In this document: piece after piece, positions 33,483-42,729 of the stretch | Layout: every line of letters begins with the position of its first letter | How positions within the stretch are numbered: position 1 is the stretch's first letter | NCBI GenBank assembly: GCA_947625195.1 | Contig: CANQNK010000013.1 | Location: 1 to 64,000, forward strand | Direction: 5' to 3' | Length of the DNA stretch: 64,000 nucleotides | DNA from: an uncultured Clostridia bacterium | GTDB taxonomy: Bacteria > Bacillota > Clostridia > Oscillospirales > Ruminococcaceae | Notes under the pieces: model-generated | Databases searched by the model: none | The model's input: only the letters and a program-made list of their open reading frames with translations | Told to the model about the DNA's origin: nothing | Translations under genes and position numbers: made by a program

Positions 33483-33518
33483 AAAATGTCATCCGCCGAA
33501 AATGGCGGACAACATTTT
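33483..33518 (-). other. Hairpin in the dnaK-dnaJ interval
   Basis: On the minus strand AAAATGT-T-GTCCGCC pairs with GGCGGAT-G-ACATTTT. No T-run follows, so it may lower dnaJ read-through or protect the dnaK mRNA end rather than terminate. Confidence 0.55.
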
Positions 33519-33530
33519 CTGCAAGTATGT

Positions 33531-35375
33531 TTAGTTTTCAGCATCAGTAAAATCAGCGTCGATAACGTCGTCTCCCTTTGCGTTGTCTGAAGATGCATTT
33601 ACGTCCGGACCCGCGCCCTGCTGTGCCTGAGCCTGCTGTGCCGCAGCGCTGTATACCTTCTGAGCAACGCCCTGAAATTCCGTTTCAAGCTCCTTTTGCT
33701 TTGCCTTTATAGCCTCAATGTCAGTGCCCTTTAGCGCTTCCTTCAAGGCGTCAACCTTAGCCTGAACAGAAGCCTTCTCGTTAGCGTCAACCTTGTCGCC
33801 GAACTCGCCCAGCGCCTTTTCGATCTGGAATACCATCTGATCTGCGCCGTTGCGTGTGTCTACCTCTTCCTTTTTCTTCTTATCCTCAGCCGCAAACGCT
33901 TCAGCCTCCTTAACGGCCTTATCTATGTCCTCCTTGGACATATTTGTAGACGCCGTTATGCTGATATCCTGCTCTTTCCCTGTTCCCAGGTCTTTCGCCG
34001 AAACATGAACGATTCCGTTAGCGTCGATATCAAAGGTAACCTCAATCTGAGGCACACCTCTAGGAGCCGGTGCGATTCCGTCAAGACGGAACATTCCAAG
34101 CTGCTTGTTGTCCTTTGCAAATTCTCTTTCACCCTGAAGGATGTTGATGTCAACCGCCGACTGGTTATCGGCAGCGGTTGAGAAAATTTGTGATTTTTTT
34201 GTAGGAATGGTCGTGTTTCTCTCGATGATCTTGGTGCATACGCCGCCCATTGTCTCAAGTCCGAGTGAAAGCGGAGTTACATCTAACAGCAAGAGTCCGT
34301 CCTTTACGTCTCCTGCTAAGATTCCGCCCTGAATAGCGGCTCCCATAGCTACACACTCGTCCGGGTTGATTCCCTTGAACGGGTCCTTTCCGATAAGCTT
34401 TTTAACCGCTTCCTGAACAGCGGGAATTCTCGATGAACCGCCGACCATTAAAACCTTGCTCAGGTCAGAGGTAGCAAGTCCTGAGTCGGAAAGAGCCTGC
34501 TTAACCGGCCCCATAGTAGCCTCTACCAGGTCTGCCGTAAGCTCGTTGAACTTAGCCTGAGAAAGTGTGAGATCCATATGCTTCGGCCCTGTTGCGTCAG
34601 CCGTGATAAACGGAAGGCTTATGCTTGTTGTTGCGGTTGAAGAAAGCTCAATCTTTGCTTTTTCCGCCGCCTCCTTAAGCCTCTGCATAGCCATCTTGTC
34701 AGACGAAAGGTCTATTCCCTCAGAAGACTTAAACTGAGCTACCATCCAGTCTATTATTCTCTGGTCAAAGTCGTCTCCGCCAAGACGGTTGTTTCCGGCT
34801 GTTGCCAAAACCTCAGTAACTCCGTCGCCCATTTCGATTATGGATACGTCGAAAGTTCCTCCGCCAAGGTCGTAAACCATGACCTTCTGATCCTCTTCCT
34901 TGTCGATTCCGTATGAAAGTGCCGCTGCCGTAGGCTCGTTTATGATTCTCTTTACGTTAAGTCCAGCTATCTGTCCGGCGTCTTTAGTGGCCTGACGCTG
35001 TGCGTCGGTAAAATATGCAGGTACTGTTATAACAGCCTCTGTTACCTTTTCACCCAGATAGCTTTCTGCATCAGACTTAAGCTTTTGAAGCACCATTGCG
35101 GAAATCTCCTGCGGAGTATATTCCTTTCCGCCCATCTTAGCCTTATAGTCGCTTCCCATATGTCTCTTAATTGAGATGACGGTGTTATCAAAGTTTGTTA
35201 CCGCCTGCCTCTTTGCAACCTGACCTATGAGTCTGTCTCCTGTCTTTGAAACTCCTACCACAGAAGGAGTAGTTCTTGCTCCCTCGCTGTTGGGGATAAC
35301 TACCGCTTCGCCGCCCTCCATAACGGCAACGCAAGAGTTTGTTGTTCCCAAGTCAATTCCTATAATCTTTGCCAT
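33531..35375 (-). CDS. dnaK: Chaperone DnaK (Hsp70)
   Basis: ATP-driven chaperone. The nucleotide-binding domain starts [20 protein letters not shown] and includes [13 protein letters not shown] and [17 protein letters not shown]. The linker [17 protein letters not shown] leads into the peptide-binding domain and helical lid. The C-terminus ends [11 protein letters not shown], the usual acidic tail. 614 residues is normal; it has the Gram-positive short form of the ATPase domain. It is preceded by grpE with a 54-nt gap. Confidence 0.98.
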   Translation of the reverse strand: MAKIIGIDLGTTNSCVAVMEGGEAVVIPNSEGARTTPSVVGVSKTGDRLIGQVAKRQAVTNFDNTVISIKRHMGSDYKAKMGGKEYTPQEISAMVLQKLKSDAESYLGEKVTEAVITVPAYFTDAQRQATKDAGQIAGLNVKRIINEPTAAALSYGIDKEEDQKVMVYDLGGGTFDVSIIEMGDGVTEVLATAGNNRLGGDDFDQRIIDWMVAQFKSSEGIDLSSDKMAMQRLKEAAEKAKIELSSTATTSISLPFITADATGPKHMDLTLSQAKFNELTADLVEATMGPVKQALSDSGLATSDLSKVLMVGGSSRIPAVQEAVKKLIGKDPFKGINPDECVAMGAAIQGGILAGDVKDGLLLLDVTPLSLGLETMGGVCTKIIERNTTIPTKKSQIFSTAADNQSAVDINILQGEREFAKDNKQLGMFRLDGIAPAPRGVPQIEVTFDIDANGIVHVSAKDLGTGKEQDISITASTNMSKEDIDKAVKEAEAFAAEDKKKKEEVDTRNGADQMVFQIEKALGEFGDKVDANEKASVQAKVDALKEALKGTDIEAIKAKQKELETEFQGVAQKVYSAAAQQAQAQQGAGPDVNASSDNAKGDDVIDADFTDAEN

Positions 35376-35429
35376 AATAAATCAATCCTTTCCACATTAA
35401 ATAATCAAATAAGCTGACTTCCTGCAAAA

Positions 35430-36008
35430 TTAAGGATTTGCAACCACTACCATCGCATACCTTAAAACCTTGTCGCCTATGCGGTATCCCTTCTGGAATA
35501 CCTGTGCGACCTCATTATCTCCTAGATTTTCGTCCTCAATCTGATTTACGGCGTTAGCCACGTTTGGATCAAACTTTTCACCAAGGGGATTTATCTCTTC
35601 GATTCCGAGGCTCTTCAAAACCTCCTTAAGCTGCTTCATTATCATTTCTATTCCGGTCTTGTAGGTCTCATCCTGAGTCGAAGCCGAAAGCGCCCTTTCA
35701 AAGTTATCTACCACCGGCAAAAGCTGCGTAATGGCGTCAGCCTTTGAGGTAGATATCAGATCAAGCCGTTCTTTGGCAGTGCGCTTTCTGAAGTTGTCAT
35801 ACTCGGCTACTACCCTCAGGTATTTGTCCTTTTGCTCATCAAGCTCGGCTCTCAGCTTATCCTCCTCGCTGAGTTTATCTTCCTCAGCTTTCTTGTCCTC
35901 AGGCTCTTTTTCTTCCGGGACTTTTTCTGTTTCATCCTTTGTTTCTTCCTCATTTCCCTCAAAAGCTTCCTTTACTTCCTCCTCGGGTTCCTTTTTGTTT
36001 TCCTCCAC
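35430..36008 (-). CDS. grpE: Nucleotide exchange factor GrpE
   Basis: Exchanges ADP for ATP on DnaK. After an acidic Glu/Lys-rich N-terminus comes the long helix (EEDKLRAELDEQKDKYLRVV) with AEYDNFRKRTAKERLD, then PVVDNFERAL and the beta-wing with EVAQVFQKGYRIGDKVLRYA followed by VVVA. I prefer the GTG at 36008, which has AAAGGGAG 7 nt upstream; ATG 36026 and TTG 36041 lack a good ribosome site, though one of them is possible and would add 6 or 11 residues. It follows hrcA closely in the heat-shock operon. Confidence 0.94.
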   Translation of the reverse strand: MEENKKEPEEEVKEAFEGNEEETKDETEKVPEEKEPEDKKAEEDKLSEEDKLRAELDEQKDKYLRVVAEYDNFRKRTAKERLDLISTSKADAITQLLPVVDNFERALSASTQDETYKTGIEMIMKQLKEVLKSLGIEEINPLGEKFDPNVANAVNQIEDENLGDNEVAQVFQKGYRIGDKVLRYAMVVVANP

Positions 36009-36046
36009 CTGATCACTCCCTTTCATTATGTCGTCAGTCAAGCTCT

Positions 36047-37051
36047 TTAGTCTTCCTCCTCTTCAAGCAAGTCTGTAATTTTATTTGTAAAGTATTCAAG
36101 ATACGGGATAAACTTTGCATAGTCAAGCCGCATTGGACCGATCAATCCCAGCGTACCGGCCGGCTTTCCCTTTCTCCGGTACTGCGATGATATGAACGAC
36201 GAGTTGTTTATTACAAAGCCCTCGTCCTCGCTTGAGAACATAACGTGCAGCCCCGAAAACGTTTCTTCAACAAGCTTGGTGATTTCCGATTTGTCGTTAA
36301 TAAAACGGATTATCTCGTTCTGGTCGAAATCCCGGCAGCTTAGCAGATTTGTCGCACCGCTTAACGATACCCGTTTTTGCGTGAATTCCTGAGACATTTT
36401 ACATATCTCCGCGAACAGCGGCGAAAGCGTCATCATATAAGTTCCGAGCGCAGTCTGAAGCCGCTCTAACAGCTCATCTGATAACTCCTCAACCGCAAGC
36501 CCCTCAACGTTTTCTCTGATAAAGTTTGAGAAAAAGTCCAACTGCTCATTTGTGAGGTCAAACTGCAATCTGCACACCTTGTTTTTTATCGCGCCGCTTG
36601 AGGTTATCAGAAGCAGCACATACATACGCTTTCCGGTGGGTATTACCTCAACCTTTGAAATGACCGAAAACTTCGGGGTTTCACTGGCAACCACCGTCGC
36701 GCATTTTGTAAGCTCTGCAAGAGCTGTCGACGCAGACTGTACGATTATATCCTCGGAAAGCTCACCTGTCGGGAACATAGAATCAATCAGGCTTTTTTCC
36801 TCGTCCGACAGCGGATTGGTCTTCATAAGCGTATCGACGTAAAGCCTGTACCCTTTATAGGTCGGTATTCTTCCGGCAGATGTGTGAGGCTGTTCCAGAT
36901 ACCCCTGCTTTTCAAGCTCCGCCATTTCATTTCTTATCGTTGCCGAAGAAGCGTTGATGTGTTTTACTATCGCCTTTGAGCCGACCGGCTCTCCCGTGAC
37001 GATGTACTCGTCAACTACCGCCGAAAGGATTTTTAGCTTTCTCGCGTCCAC
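36047..37051 (-). CDS. hrcA: Heat-inducible transcription repressor HrcA
   Basis: Represses class I heat-shock genes by binding CIRCE. The N-terminal winged helix is RKLKILSAVVDEYIVTGEPV and SSATIRNEMAELEKQGYLEQ, followed by PHTSAGRIPTYKGYRLYVD. The GAF-like and C-terminal domains follow, ending GTLGLIGPMRLDYAKFIPYL. The start is GTG 37051, with GGGAGG seven nt upstream. It is the first gene of its operon, directly behind a perfect CIRCE element and a sigma-A promoter, so it represses itself and grpE-dnaK-dnaJ. Confidence 0.96.
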   Translation of the reverse strand: MDARKLKILSAVVDEYIVTGEPVGSKAIVKHINASSATIRNEMAELEKQGYLEQPHTSAGRIPTYKGYRLYVDTLMKTNPLSDEEKSLIDSMFPTGELSEDIIVQSASTALAELTKCATVVASETPKFSVISKVEVIPTGKRMYVLLLITSSGAIKNKVCRLQFDLTNEQLDFFSNFIRENVEGLAVEELSDELLERLQTALGTYMMTLSPLFAEICKMSQEFTQKRVSLSGATNLLSCRDFDQNEIIRFINDKSEITKLVEETFSGLHVMFSSEDEGFVINNSSFISSQYRRKGKPAGTLGLIGPMRLDYAKFIPYLEYFTNKITDLLEEEED

Positions 37052-37087
37052 ATCATTACCTCCCTTAGCACTTTAACACTTCCCGTG

Positions 37088-37114
37088 TTAGCACTCATAC
37101 GCCTTGAGTGCTAA
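37088..37114. promoter_or_regulatory. CIRCE operator
   Basis: TTAGCACTC (37088-37096), a 9-nt spacer, GAGTGCTAA (37106-37114): an exact match to the HrcA operator consensus, placed just downstream of the -10 of the hrcA promoter. Confidence 0.97.
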
Positions 37115-37119
37115 TTATT

Positions 37120-37147
37120 ATTATACCCACTTTTTTGCATTTGTCAA
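37120..37147 (-). promoter_or_regulatory. Sigma-A promoter of the heat-shock operon
   Basis: On the minus strand TTGACA (37142-37147), 16-nt spacer, TATAAT (37120-37125). CIRCE follows at once, so HrcA would block transcription initiation. Confidence 0.9.
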
Positions 37148-37262
37148 TACTTTTTTAAAAATTTTTTCTAAAACATAGTTATCGCGTTTACCACATTATT
37201 TAATATGCCCTTATCCTTATTAAAAACACAACCGGCGAAGTTTGTTTTTTACTTCACCGGTT

Positions 37263-37481
37263 TTATTGATACATTGTTAATATATCCGTTCGCTCTAAAA
37301 GATAATCTGTGCTTACTTTGTGAAAATCTGCTATCTTTATCAGCATTTCCAACGGAATGGTGCTGTCTGCATTTTCATAACGAGAATATGTTCTCTGTGT
37401 GGTTTGCAAAATTTCTGCCATTTGCGCCTGAGTCAGGTCCTTATCTTCACGAAGGTTGCGTATTCTGGCAAACTTTCTCAT
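37263..37481 (-). CDS. XRE-family repressor, 72 aa
   Basis: A small Cro/C1-type regulator. The helix-turn-helix is LTQAQMAEILQTTQRTYSRY followed by ENADSTIPLEMLIKIADFHK, and VSTDYLLERTD is the usual closing helix. There is no effector domain. ATG 37481 follows TTGGAGGTGTGTT. Three 17-bp AGTC-type palindromes lie just upstream (37520-37588) and cover both its own presumed promoter and a divergent plus-strand promoter. The only DNA the divergent promoter could express is a ~140-nt stretch without an ORF. Confidence 0.9.
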   Translation of the reverse strand: MRKFARIRNLREDKDLTQAQMAEILQTTQRTYSRYENADSTIPLEMLIKIADFHKVSTDYLLERTDILTMYQ

Positions 37482-37519
37482 AACACACCTCCAAAGAACA
37501 ATCTATAAATTATTATACT

Positions 37520-37588
37520 TAGTCGCAATTTGTCTATTGACTTTTAGTCAAAAAACGACTATAATATATTATAGTCAAAAATTGACTA
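37520..37588. promoter_or_regulatory. Three AGTC-type operator palindromes
   Basis: Three related 17-bp sites: TAGTCGCAATTTGTCTA (37520-37536), TAGTCAAAAAACGACTA (37545-37561) and TAGTCAAAAATTGACTA (37572-37588), 25 and 27 bp apart. A nested TTGACTTTTAGTCAA (37537-37551) adds a fourth inverted pair. Binding by the adjacent XRE protein is inferred. Confidence 0.7.
37537..37565 (+). promoter_or_regulatory. Divergent plus-strand promoter inside the operator cluster
   Basis: TTGACT (37537-37542), 17-nt spacer, TATAAT (37560-37565). The second operator fills the spacer and the third covers the start region. Confidence 0.7.
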
Positions 37589-37711
37589 AATTTTCACGGT
37601 GGAGTCGGACTTATAAATAAGATTGCAAAAAGCGTACAACAATTCTAATCTTCTTGATTTGAATCTATTTTTACCTCCGCCCCGCAGAGAGAAATCTCTG
37701 CGGGGCTTTTA
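37572..37711 (+). ncRNA. Candidate small RNA controlled by the XRE repressor
   Basis: Between the plus-strand promoter and the terminator at 37680-37710 there is no ATG and no credible ORF. The transcript of about 140 nt would carry an exposed TTTTTACCTCCGCC segment, complementary to Shine-Dalgarno sequences, right before the terminator stem. An upstream GGTGGAG (37598-37604) can pair with CTCCGCC (37675-37681) and hide it. An sRNA is inference; the alternative is a promoter left behind after loss of a gene. Confidence 0.4.
37680..37711 (+). terminator. Terminator of the candidate sRNA
   Basis: CCCCGCAGAG (37680-37689) pairs perfectly with CTCTGCGGGG (37696-37705), followed by CTTTTAATT on the plus strand. 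The minus strand has no T-run, so it does not belong to rnr. Confidence 0.75.
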
Positions 37712-37733
37712 ATTACATATTTAATATAATAAA

Positions 37734-39887
37734 TTATGCCAAACAGCCGGCATCAACCTTTGAAACAAACTCAAAATCGACTTTTCCGCTGCTTACGTTT
37801 GCATTTAATATCTTAACTATGACACGCTCTCCTACCGAATATTTTTCTCCCGTCAGATTATTTTTCAACGTCATAAGGTCGTTTACATAATACTGGCCAT
37901 TCGGGAGCGTTTCAATTCTCACAAGGCCCTCGCAGGTGTCGTCGAGCATTACGAAAAAGCCGAAATCCATTACAGAGCAGATGATTCCCGAAACCTCTTC
38001 TCCGATTTTCCCAAAAAGGTACTCCGCCTTGTAGCAGTCGTCGCAGCTGCGCTCAAGGCTCATGGCGTTTACCTCCGCCTCGCTTGAGCGCTCAGACGCG
38101 GCATGTGCAAATCTTGAATATCTTCGCTTCAACTCGCCCTTATCGGTTCCGGACAGAAAATCGCTCATGATCCTGTGAATCGCCAAATCAGGATAACGTC
38201 TTATCGGGGAAGTAAAGTGAGCGTAGTCTTTAAGAACAAGCCCGAAATGCCCCAGCGGCTCGTCGCTGTATCTCGCTTTTGCCATGCTTCTGAGCACAAG
38301 AGAGTTTATCACCACGGACGATTCCTTTCCTTTTGCATACTCCAAAATACCGCTGAGCGCCTTCGGAGAAACGCCCTTTTCAAAGCTGTGTGGAACACCC
38401 AGAACCGATAAAACCTCACTCAGGCTCTGTATTCTTTCAGGGTTTGGATCCTCGTGAACACGATAAACAAACGGAAGGCCGTTTTCCCTGCCAAACCTCG
38501 CCGCCGCCTCGTTTGCCATAAGCATAAAATCTTCTATTATTTCCTCGCTTTCTCCGCGTTCACGCCTGACCGCTCCTACGCATATGCCGTTTTCGTCAAG
38601 CAGCACAGCGCCCTCAACGCTTTCTATCTGAGGGCAACCCCGAGATACTCTGTTTGCCTTCAAAATTCCCGCAAGCTCTCTCATATCAGAAAACGTGCCA
38701 ATTACATCTGAGTATTTTCCCAAAAGTTCTTTGGTTTCCCTGCCTGAAAGAATCTCGTTTATCTCAGAATAAACGCCTTTGACCCTTGACCTTATCACGG
38801 TTTTTTTAAATTCAAAGTCGATCAGATTTCCCGCTTTATCTATCTGCATCAAACAGGAAAACGCAAGCCTGTCCTCTCCACTGTTTAATGAGCATATACC
38901 GTTTGAAAGTTCAGGTGGCAGCATCGGCACTACCCTGTCTGCAAAATATATGCTCGTGCCCCTCTCAAAGGCCTCGTTATCAAGCGGACTGTTCGGCCTG
39001 ACATAGTGTGATACGTCAGCGATGTGTACGCCGAGATTATAACCATCGAGAGTTTTTTCCACGCTTATGGCATCGTCAATATCTTTTGTGTATGCGCTGT
39101 CGATAGTAAAAATCGGCAGATGTCTTAAGTCTGTCCTGTTTTTTACCTCTCTTTTGATTTCCTCATAGTCCTCGGCTTGTTTTGCGTTCTTTATAACCTC
39201 TTCTGTAAACTCTGTGCTCACGCCGTTTGCAGCAAGCATACTTTCAACGCACGCAGAAGCCCTCTGAGCACTTCCGAAGCTTGCCAAAACCTCGCACCTG
39301 TGCTCGGAATGGCGCTTGCCGCGCTTTACTATTCTGGCAGTAACCTTATCGTTAGTGTGTAGTGAAAGTAATCCGGGATTTGAAAAGATCATTTCGTACT
39401 GCGGCAGAATATCAGGGATCAGAAGATTAAAGTTTTCACCGACAATAACGCCGGTGAACACGCTGAAGTTTTCCTCCACTATCTCTACTACCTCGCCCTC
39501 GGGCGAATCGCCGACGCCTTTGTAGGTGCGAAGCTTAACAATATCTCCCAAAAGTGAGCCGAGAAGATTTTTGCCTCCTATAAAGACCTCCTCGTTTGTA
39601 TCAATGATTCTTGCAAAGCCGAAGGTTTTATTAAGCTTGACTATTTTTGCGAGCTTTAGCCCCTTTTTATCAGCCAGACTGATACCTCTGCCGTTTTCAA
39701 TAACCGCGCCCTTCATTTTTAAACTTTCAAGGCTTTTTGAAAACTCCGTAAAATTAAATCTCTTGCCCTTCATTTGTTTTAAAAGAGCCTTATAGCTTAC
39801 AAACTTTTTACCGCTCTCCCTTAAATATTTTACTATCTTTTTAGAGTAATCAGGCGTTTTTGTGTTTTGGTTTTTTGACTTCTTCAT
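37734..39887 (-). CDS. rnr: Ribonuclease R
   Basis: Processive 3'-5' exoribonuclease, also used in tmRNA-linked decay. An N-terminal winged-helix region is followed by cold-shock domains (VVEIVEENFSVFTGVIVGEN), the RNB catalytic core with TIDSAYTKDIDDAISVE (Asp metal ligands) and HFTSPIRRYPDLAIHRIMSD, and an S1 domain (GEEVSGIICSVMDFGFFVML). It ends without the long Lys-rich tail of some homologues. 717 residues is normal. secG lies just upstream on the same strand, the usual Firmicutes order; smpB/ssrA, commonly next, are about 35 kb away. Confidence 0.96.
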   Translation of the reverse strand: MKKSKNQNTKTPDYSKKIVKYLRESGKKFVSYKALLKQMKGKRFNFTEFSKSLESLKMKGAVIENGRGISLADKKGLKLAKIVKLNKTFGFARIIDTNEEVFIGGKNLLGSLLGDIVKLRTYKGVGDSPEGEVVEIVEENFSVFTGVIVGENFNLLIPDILPQYEMIFSNPGLLSLHTNDKVTARIVKRGKRHSEHRCEVLASFGSAQRASACVESMLAANGVSTEFTEEVIKNAKQAEDYEEIKREVKNRTDLRHLPIFTIDSAYTKDIDDAISVEKTLDGYNLGVHIADVSHYVRPNSPLDNEAFERGTSIYFADRVVPMLPPELSNGICSLNSGEDRLAFSCLMQIDKAGNLIDFEFKKTVIRSRVKGVYSEINEILSGRETKELLGKYSDVIGTFSDMRELAGILKANRVSRGCPQIESVEGAVLLDENGICVGAVRRERGESEEIIEDFMLMANEAAARFGRENGLPFVYRVHEDPNPERIQSLSEVLSVLGVPHSFEKGVSPKALSGILEYAKGKESSVVINSLVLRSMAKARYSDEPLGHFGLVLKDYAHFTSPIRRYPDLAIHRIMSDFLSGTDKGELKRRYSRFAHAASERSSEAEVNAMSLERSCDDCYKAEYLFGKIGEEVSGIICSVMDFGFFVMLDDTCEGLVRIETLPNGQYYVNDLMTLKNNLTGEKYSVGERVIVKILNANVSSGKVDFEFVSKVDAGCLA

Positions 39888-39946
39888 TTTATATCTCCTG
39901 AAAATAAACTAAGTCCCGGTCTTAGCTATTGTTCCCACAAAAATCA

Positions 39947-39982
39947 ATAAAAAAGCCCCGCGCTTTAAACACAGGGCCTTTT
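39947..39982 (-). terminator. Terminator after secG
   Basis: On the minus strand GCCCTGTG pairs with CGCGGGGC through two wobbles, followed by TTTTTTATTG. It separates secG from rnr, which may be expressed partly by read-through. Confidence 0.65.
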
Positions 39983-39986
39983 ACCT

Positions 39987-40238
39987 TTACAGTCTGTAGT
40001 CGATAAAGTTTACTACCAGCGTTACAATAAATAAAATAACCGCGGCAACCTTTGTTATTCTTGAAAGCTTTGCGTCTCGGGTTCTGTTCTTGTTTGAAGC
40101 GAAAAACGAGTCGTTGGAACCGCCGCCTATCGCCGAATTAAGCCCCTGCTCCTTGCTCTCCTGAATAAGCACTATAAGAGTTATTGCCACACAGCTTAAA
40201 AGTAAAAGTATTCCGCTGATGATTTCAAGTGTTGTCAT
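39987..40238 (-). CDS. secG: Preprotein translocase subunit SecG
   Basis: Small accessory subunit of the SecYEG channel. Two membrane helices (IISGILLLLSCVAITLIVLI and VAAVILFIVTLVVNFIDY) flank the Gly/Ser-rich cytosolic loop with the signature KEQGLNSAIGGGSNDSFFAS. 83 residues is normal. The start ATG 40238 follows CGGAGGTTACAAAT. It is upstream of rnr on the same strand. Confidence 0.95.
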   Translation of the reverse strand: MTTLEIISGILLLLSCVAITLIVLIQESKEQGLNSAIGGGSNDSFFASNKNRTRDAKLSRITKVAAVILFIVTLVVNFIDYRL

Positions 40239-40340
40239 ATTTGTAACCTCCGATAAATTTACTTATACAAAATTAACTTTTGCAACGTTAAATTATAGTA
40301 TATCACATTCACTTTTAAATTGCAAGTGATTTTATAAAAT

Positions 40341-41270
40341 TTATTCAAGATCCTCTCCGAAAAGCTCGGCCAAAAATACGCTGCGCTGCGACTCGCTCAT
40401 TTCGAGTACCTGCTCTTTAGTATAACCCATTTTGTTCAGGTCCTCGTCGGTTACTCCAAGAGAATCAAAAAGCGCAAGAATGTATTCATCGGACGAAACA
40501 GTATTGTTTTTGTTCTGCTCAAGCTCGATTTCCGTGATTTTTTTATAGTCGTTTGGAATCTCAAACTCGTTTTCATCCGCCGTGTTCTCAAATTCCACAA
40601 CTCTTAGATCAGATTGCAGTATCGTCTCAAGAATGTTGGAATCGTGTCTGATTATCTTCAAGGTGTCTCCTTCGAAAAAGTAGGAAACCGTCTGCTCCTC
40701 TCCGACGTTGTTTTTAAGCTCATATCGTTCTCTTACATAGCTTTTTCCGTCATACTCAACCTCATAGGTGTCAAGGTGCTTAAGAGTTGTCAGACTTGGC
40801 AGATATGTGTTTATACCGCTTTTTACACTGTCTAAGGTTTTTGATTCGCATTCGGCATAGGTTTTGTCTGAATCGTTAAACACATATGCCTTGCCGTCTG
40901 TTATAAGATACTCCTGTCTTGTCGCCACGGTGGAGACATCGTAATGATACTTTTCTCCGTCAAGCGCGGAAATTGTGATCGGATTTTCAGAAATGAGTCC
41001 CATTGAATGATTTTTTACCGTTCCCGATAAAGTAAACGTTCCTGAGTTTACAATATCCATGTATCTGCTAATACGGCTTTTTTCATTTTTAAGCGCCTTT
41101 TTCTCAGTTACGCCCGACTGAACTATTCCGCTTTCAATAACGCCGGACTCGCTAGCCTCCTGAGTGACCTTCTCCTCTTTTGAAATTGTCGCCTTTTTTT
41201 CTTCACATCCGCAAAGTCCAAAGGCAGCTACCAAAAGACATATTACGACACAAATGATTCTACTTTTCAA
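40341..41270 (-). CDS. Lipoprotein of unknown function (LolA/DUF6612-like fold possible)
   Basis: TTG 41270 gives the signal MKSRIICVVICLLVAAFGLC with the lipobox LCGC; GGAGGG lies 7 nt upstream of this codon, whereas ATG 41285 overlaps it. After a Glu/Ser-rich linker the folded part (FTLSGTVKNHSMGLISENPI, TRQEYLITDGKAYVFNDSDK, YFFEGDTLKIIRHDSNI) alternates strands as in LolA-type or DUF6612-type lipid-binding folds. The last 50 residues are helical with two LxxMGYTKEQVLEMSE-like segments. No partner is evident. Function unknown. Confidence 0.8.
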   Translation of the reverse strand: MKSRIICVVICLLVAAFGLCGCEEKKATISKEEKVTQEASESGVIESGIVQSGVTEKKALKNEKSRISRYMDIVNSGTFTLSGTVKNHSMGLISENPITISALDGEKYHYDVSTVATRQEYLITDGKAYVFNDSDKTYAECESKTLDSVKSGINTYLPSLTTLKHLDTYEVEYDGKSYVRERYELKNNVGEEQTVSYFFEGDTLKIIRHDSNILETILQSDLRVVEFENTADENEFEIPNDYKKITEIELEQNKNNTVSSDEYILALFDSLGVTDEDLNKMGYTKEQVLEMSESQRSVFLAELFGEDLE

Positions 41271-41327
41271 AGCAAAGCCCTCCATATAATTTATGTATTA
41301 AAAATCTCACGGAATTAGATTGCATAA

Positions 41328-42683
41328 CTAATTTTTAAGCGACTGCATAGGCGCCGGAATCTGTCCGCCGCGATTTATAAACCTAGACGCCGACTCCTTT
41401 TTAAGCGGCATAACGGGTCCACATCCGAAAAGTCCGCCCCAGTCAAGCTCTTCTCCGATCTTTTTACCGATTGCGGGAATTATCCTTACCGCCGTGGTCT
41501 TTGAGTTTACCATACCTATCGCAGCCTCGTCCGCAATTATTGCGGCAAGCGTATCTGACGTTGTGTCGCCCGGAACTACGATCATATCAAGCCCCACGGA
41601 GCAAACCGCCGTCATAGCCTCAAGCTTTTCAACAGTTAATGTTCCCGACTTTGCCGCGTCTATCATTCCCGCGTCCTCAGACACCGGAATAAACGCACCC
41701 GAAAGCCCTCCTATCCTGGAGCACGCCATTACTCCGCCTTTTTTAACGGCGTCGTTTAAAAGCGCCAGTGTTGCGGTGGTTCCGTGTGTTCCGCACCTTT
41801 CAAGACCGATTTCCTCCAATATATGTGCAACGCTGTCGCCGACAGCCGGGGTAGGCGCAAGCGAAAGGTCTACGATCCCGAAAGGAACCTTAAGGCGCTC
41901 TGATGCAGTTACTCCAACAAGCTGTCCTATACGCGTGATCTTATAAGACGTTTTCTTTATTATATCCGCTATCTCGGAAATATTCGCCTCGGGGTACTTT
42001 GAAAGCGCGCTGCGCACAACTCCCGGGCCTGAAACCCCCACGTTTATCATACAGTCCGGCTCTCCTACTCCGTGAAAAGCTCCCGCCATAAACGGATTAT
42101 CCTCTACCGCATTGCAGAATACCACCAGCTTTGCCGCTCCGAAACACGCCTTGTCAACCGTCTTTTCGGCACACTCTCTTATTATTCTGCCCATAATACC
42201 GCAGGCGTCTAAATTTATTCCGGTCTTGGTCGAGCCTACGTTTACCGAGGAACACACTCTTTCGGTAACGCTTAAAGCCTCGGGTATAGATTCAATAAGC
42301 TCAATGTCTCCTGCGGAGAATCCCTTTTGCACCAGTGCGGAATAACCTCCTATAAGGTTTACGCCCACCGCCTCCGCGGCATCGTCAAGAGCCTTTGCAA
42401 ACGGCACGGGGTTTCCTCCGCATGCAGCAGAAACGATTGATATAGGCGTAACGGAAATTCTTTTGTTTATAATAGGTATGCCGAATTCCTTTTCTATATC
42501 CGCGCCCACCTTTACAAGGTTTTTTGACTTTTCGGTTATCTTGTCGTAAACCTTTTGACACGCCTTGTTCATGTCGCTGTCTATGCAGTCTAAAAGGGAT
42601 ATTCCCATTGTTATGGTTCTTATATCAAGACATTCGTCCTGAATCATTCTTATAGTTTCAAGTATATCGTAAGCGTTAAGCAT
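41328..42683 (-). CDS. PFL family protein (UPF0210/DUF711)
   Basis: A conserved protein distantly related in fold to pyruvate formate-lyase. Characteristic segments are [77 protein letters not shown] and [20 protein letters not shown]. 451 residues is normal. Biochemical function is not known. It follows an ACT-domain protein with a 46-nt gap on the same strand; this pairing is conserved across Firmicutes, suggesting that the small ACT protein regulates it. Confidence 0.93.
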   Translation of the reverse strand: MLNAYDILETIRMIQDECLDIRTITMGISLLDCIDSDMNKACQKVYDKITEKSKNLVKVGADIEKEFGIPIINKRISVTPISIVSAACGGNPVPFAKALDDAAEAVGVNLIGGYSALVQKGFSAGDIELIESIPEALSVTERVCSSVNVGSTKTGINLDACGIMGRIIRECAEKTVDKACFGAAKLVVFCNAVEDNPFMAGAFHGVGEPDCMINVGVSGPGVVRSALSKYPEANISEIADIIKKTSYKITRIGQLVGVTASERLKVPFGIVDLSLAPTPAVGDSVAHILEEIGLERCGTHGTTATLALLNDAVKKGGVMACSRIGGLSGAFIPVSEDAGMIDAAKSGTLTVEKLEAMTAVCSVGLDMIVVPGDTTSDTLAAIIADEAAIGMVNSKTTAVRIIPAIGKKIGEELDWGGLFGCGPVMPLKKESASRFINRGGQIPAPMQSLKN

Positions 42684-42729
42684 ATTGTAATAAAACCTTT
42701 CCCAAAAAATTACCGCACTTACCTAAGCA

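Noticed and set aside
37088..37114. Intrinsic terminator at the CIRCE position
   Set aside because: The inverted repeat matches the HrcA operator exactly and lies at the transcription start of hrcA; there is no T-run on the minus strand.
37520..37588. CRISPR-like array (three spaced palindromes)
   Set aside because: Units are 17 bp, only three, with 8-10 bp between them, and adjacent to an XRE gene; operators explain them better.
41494..41946. 150-codon plus-strand frame opposite the PFL gene
   Set aside because: Antisense shadow of a strongly conserved gene; no ribosome site.
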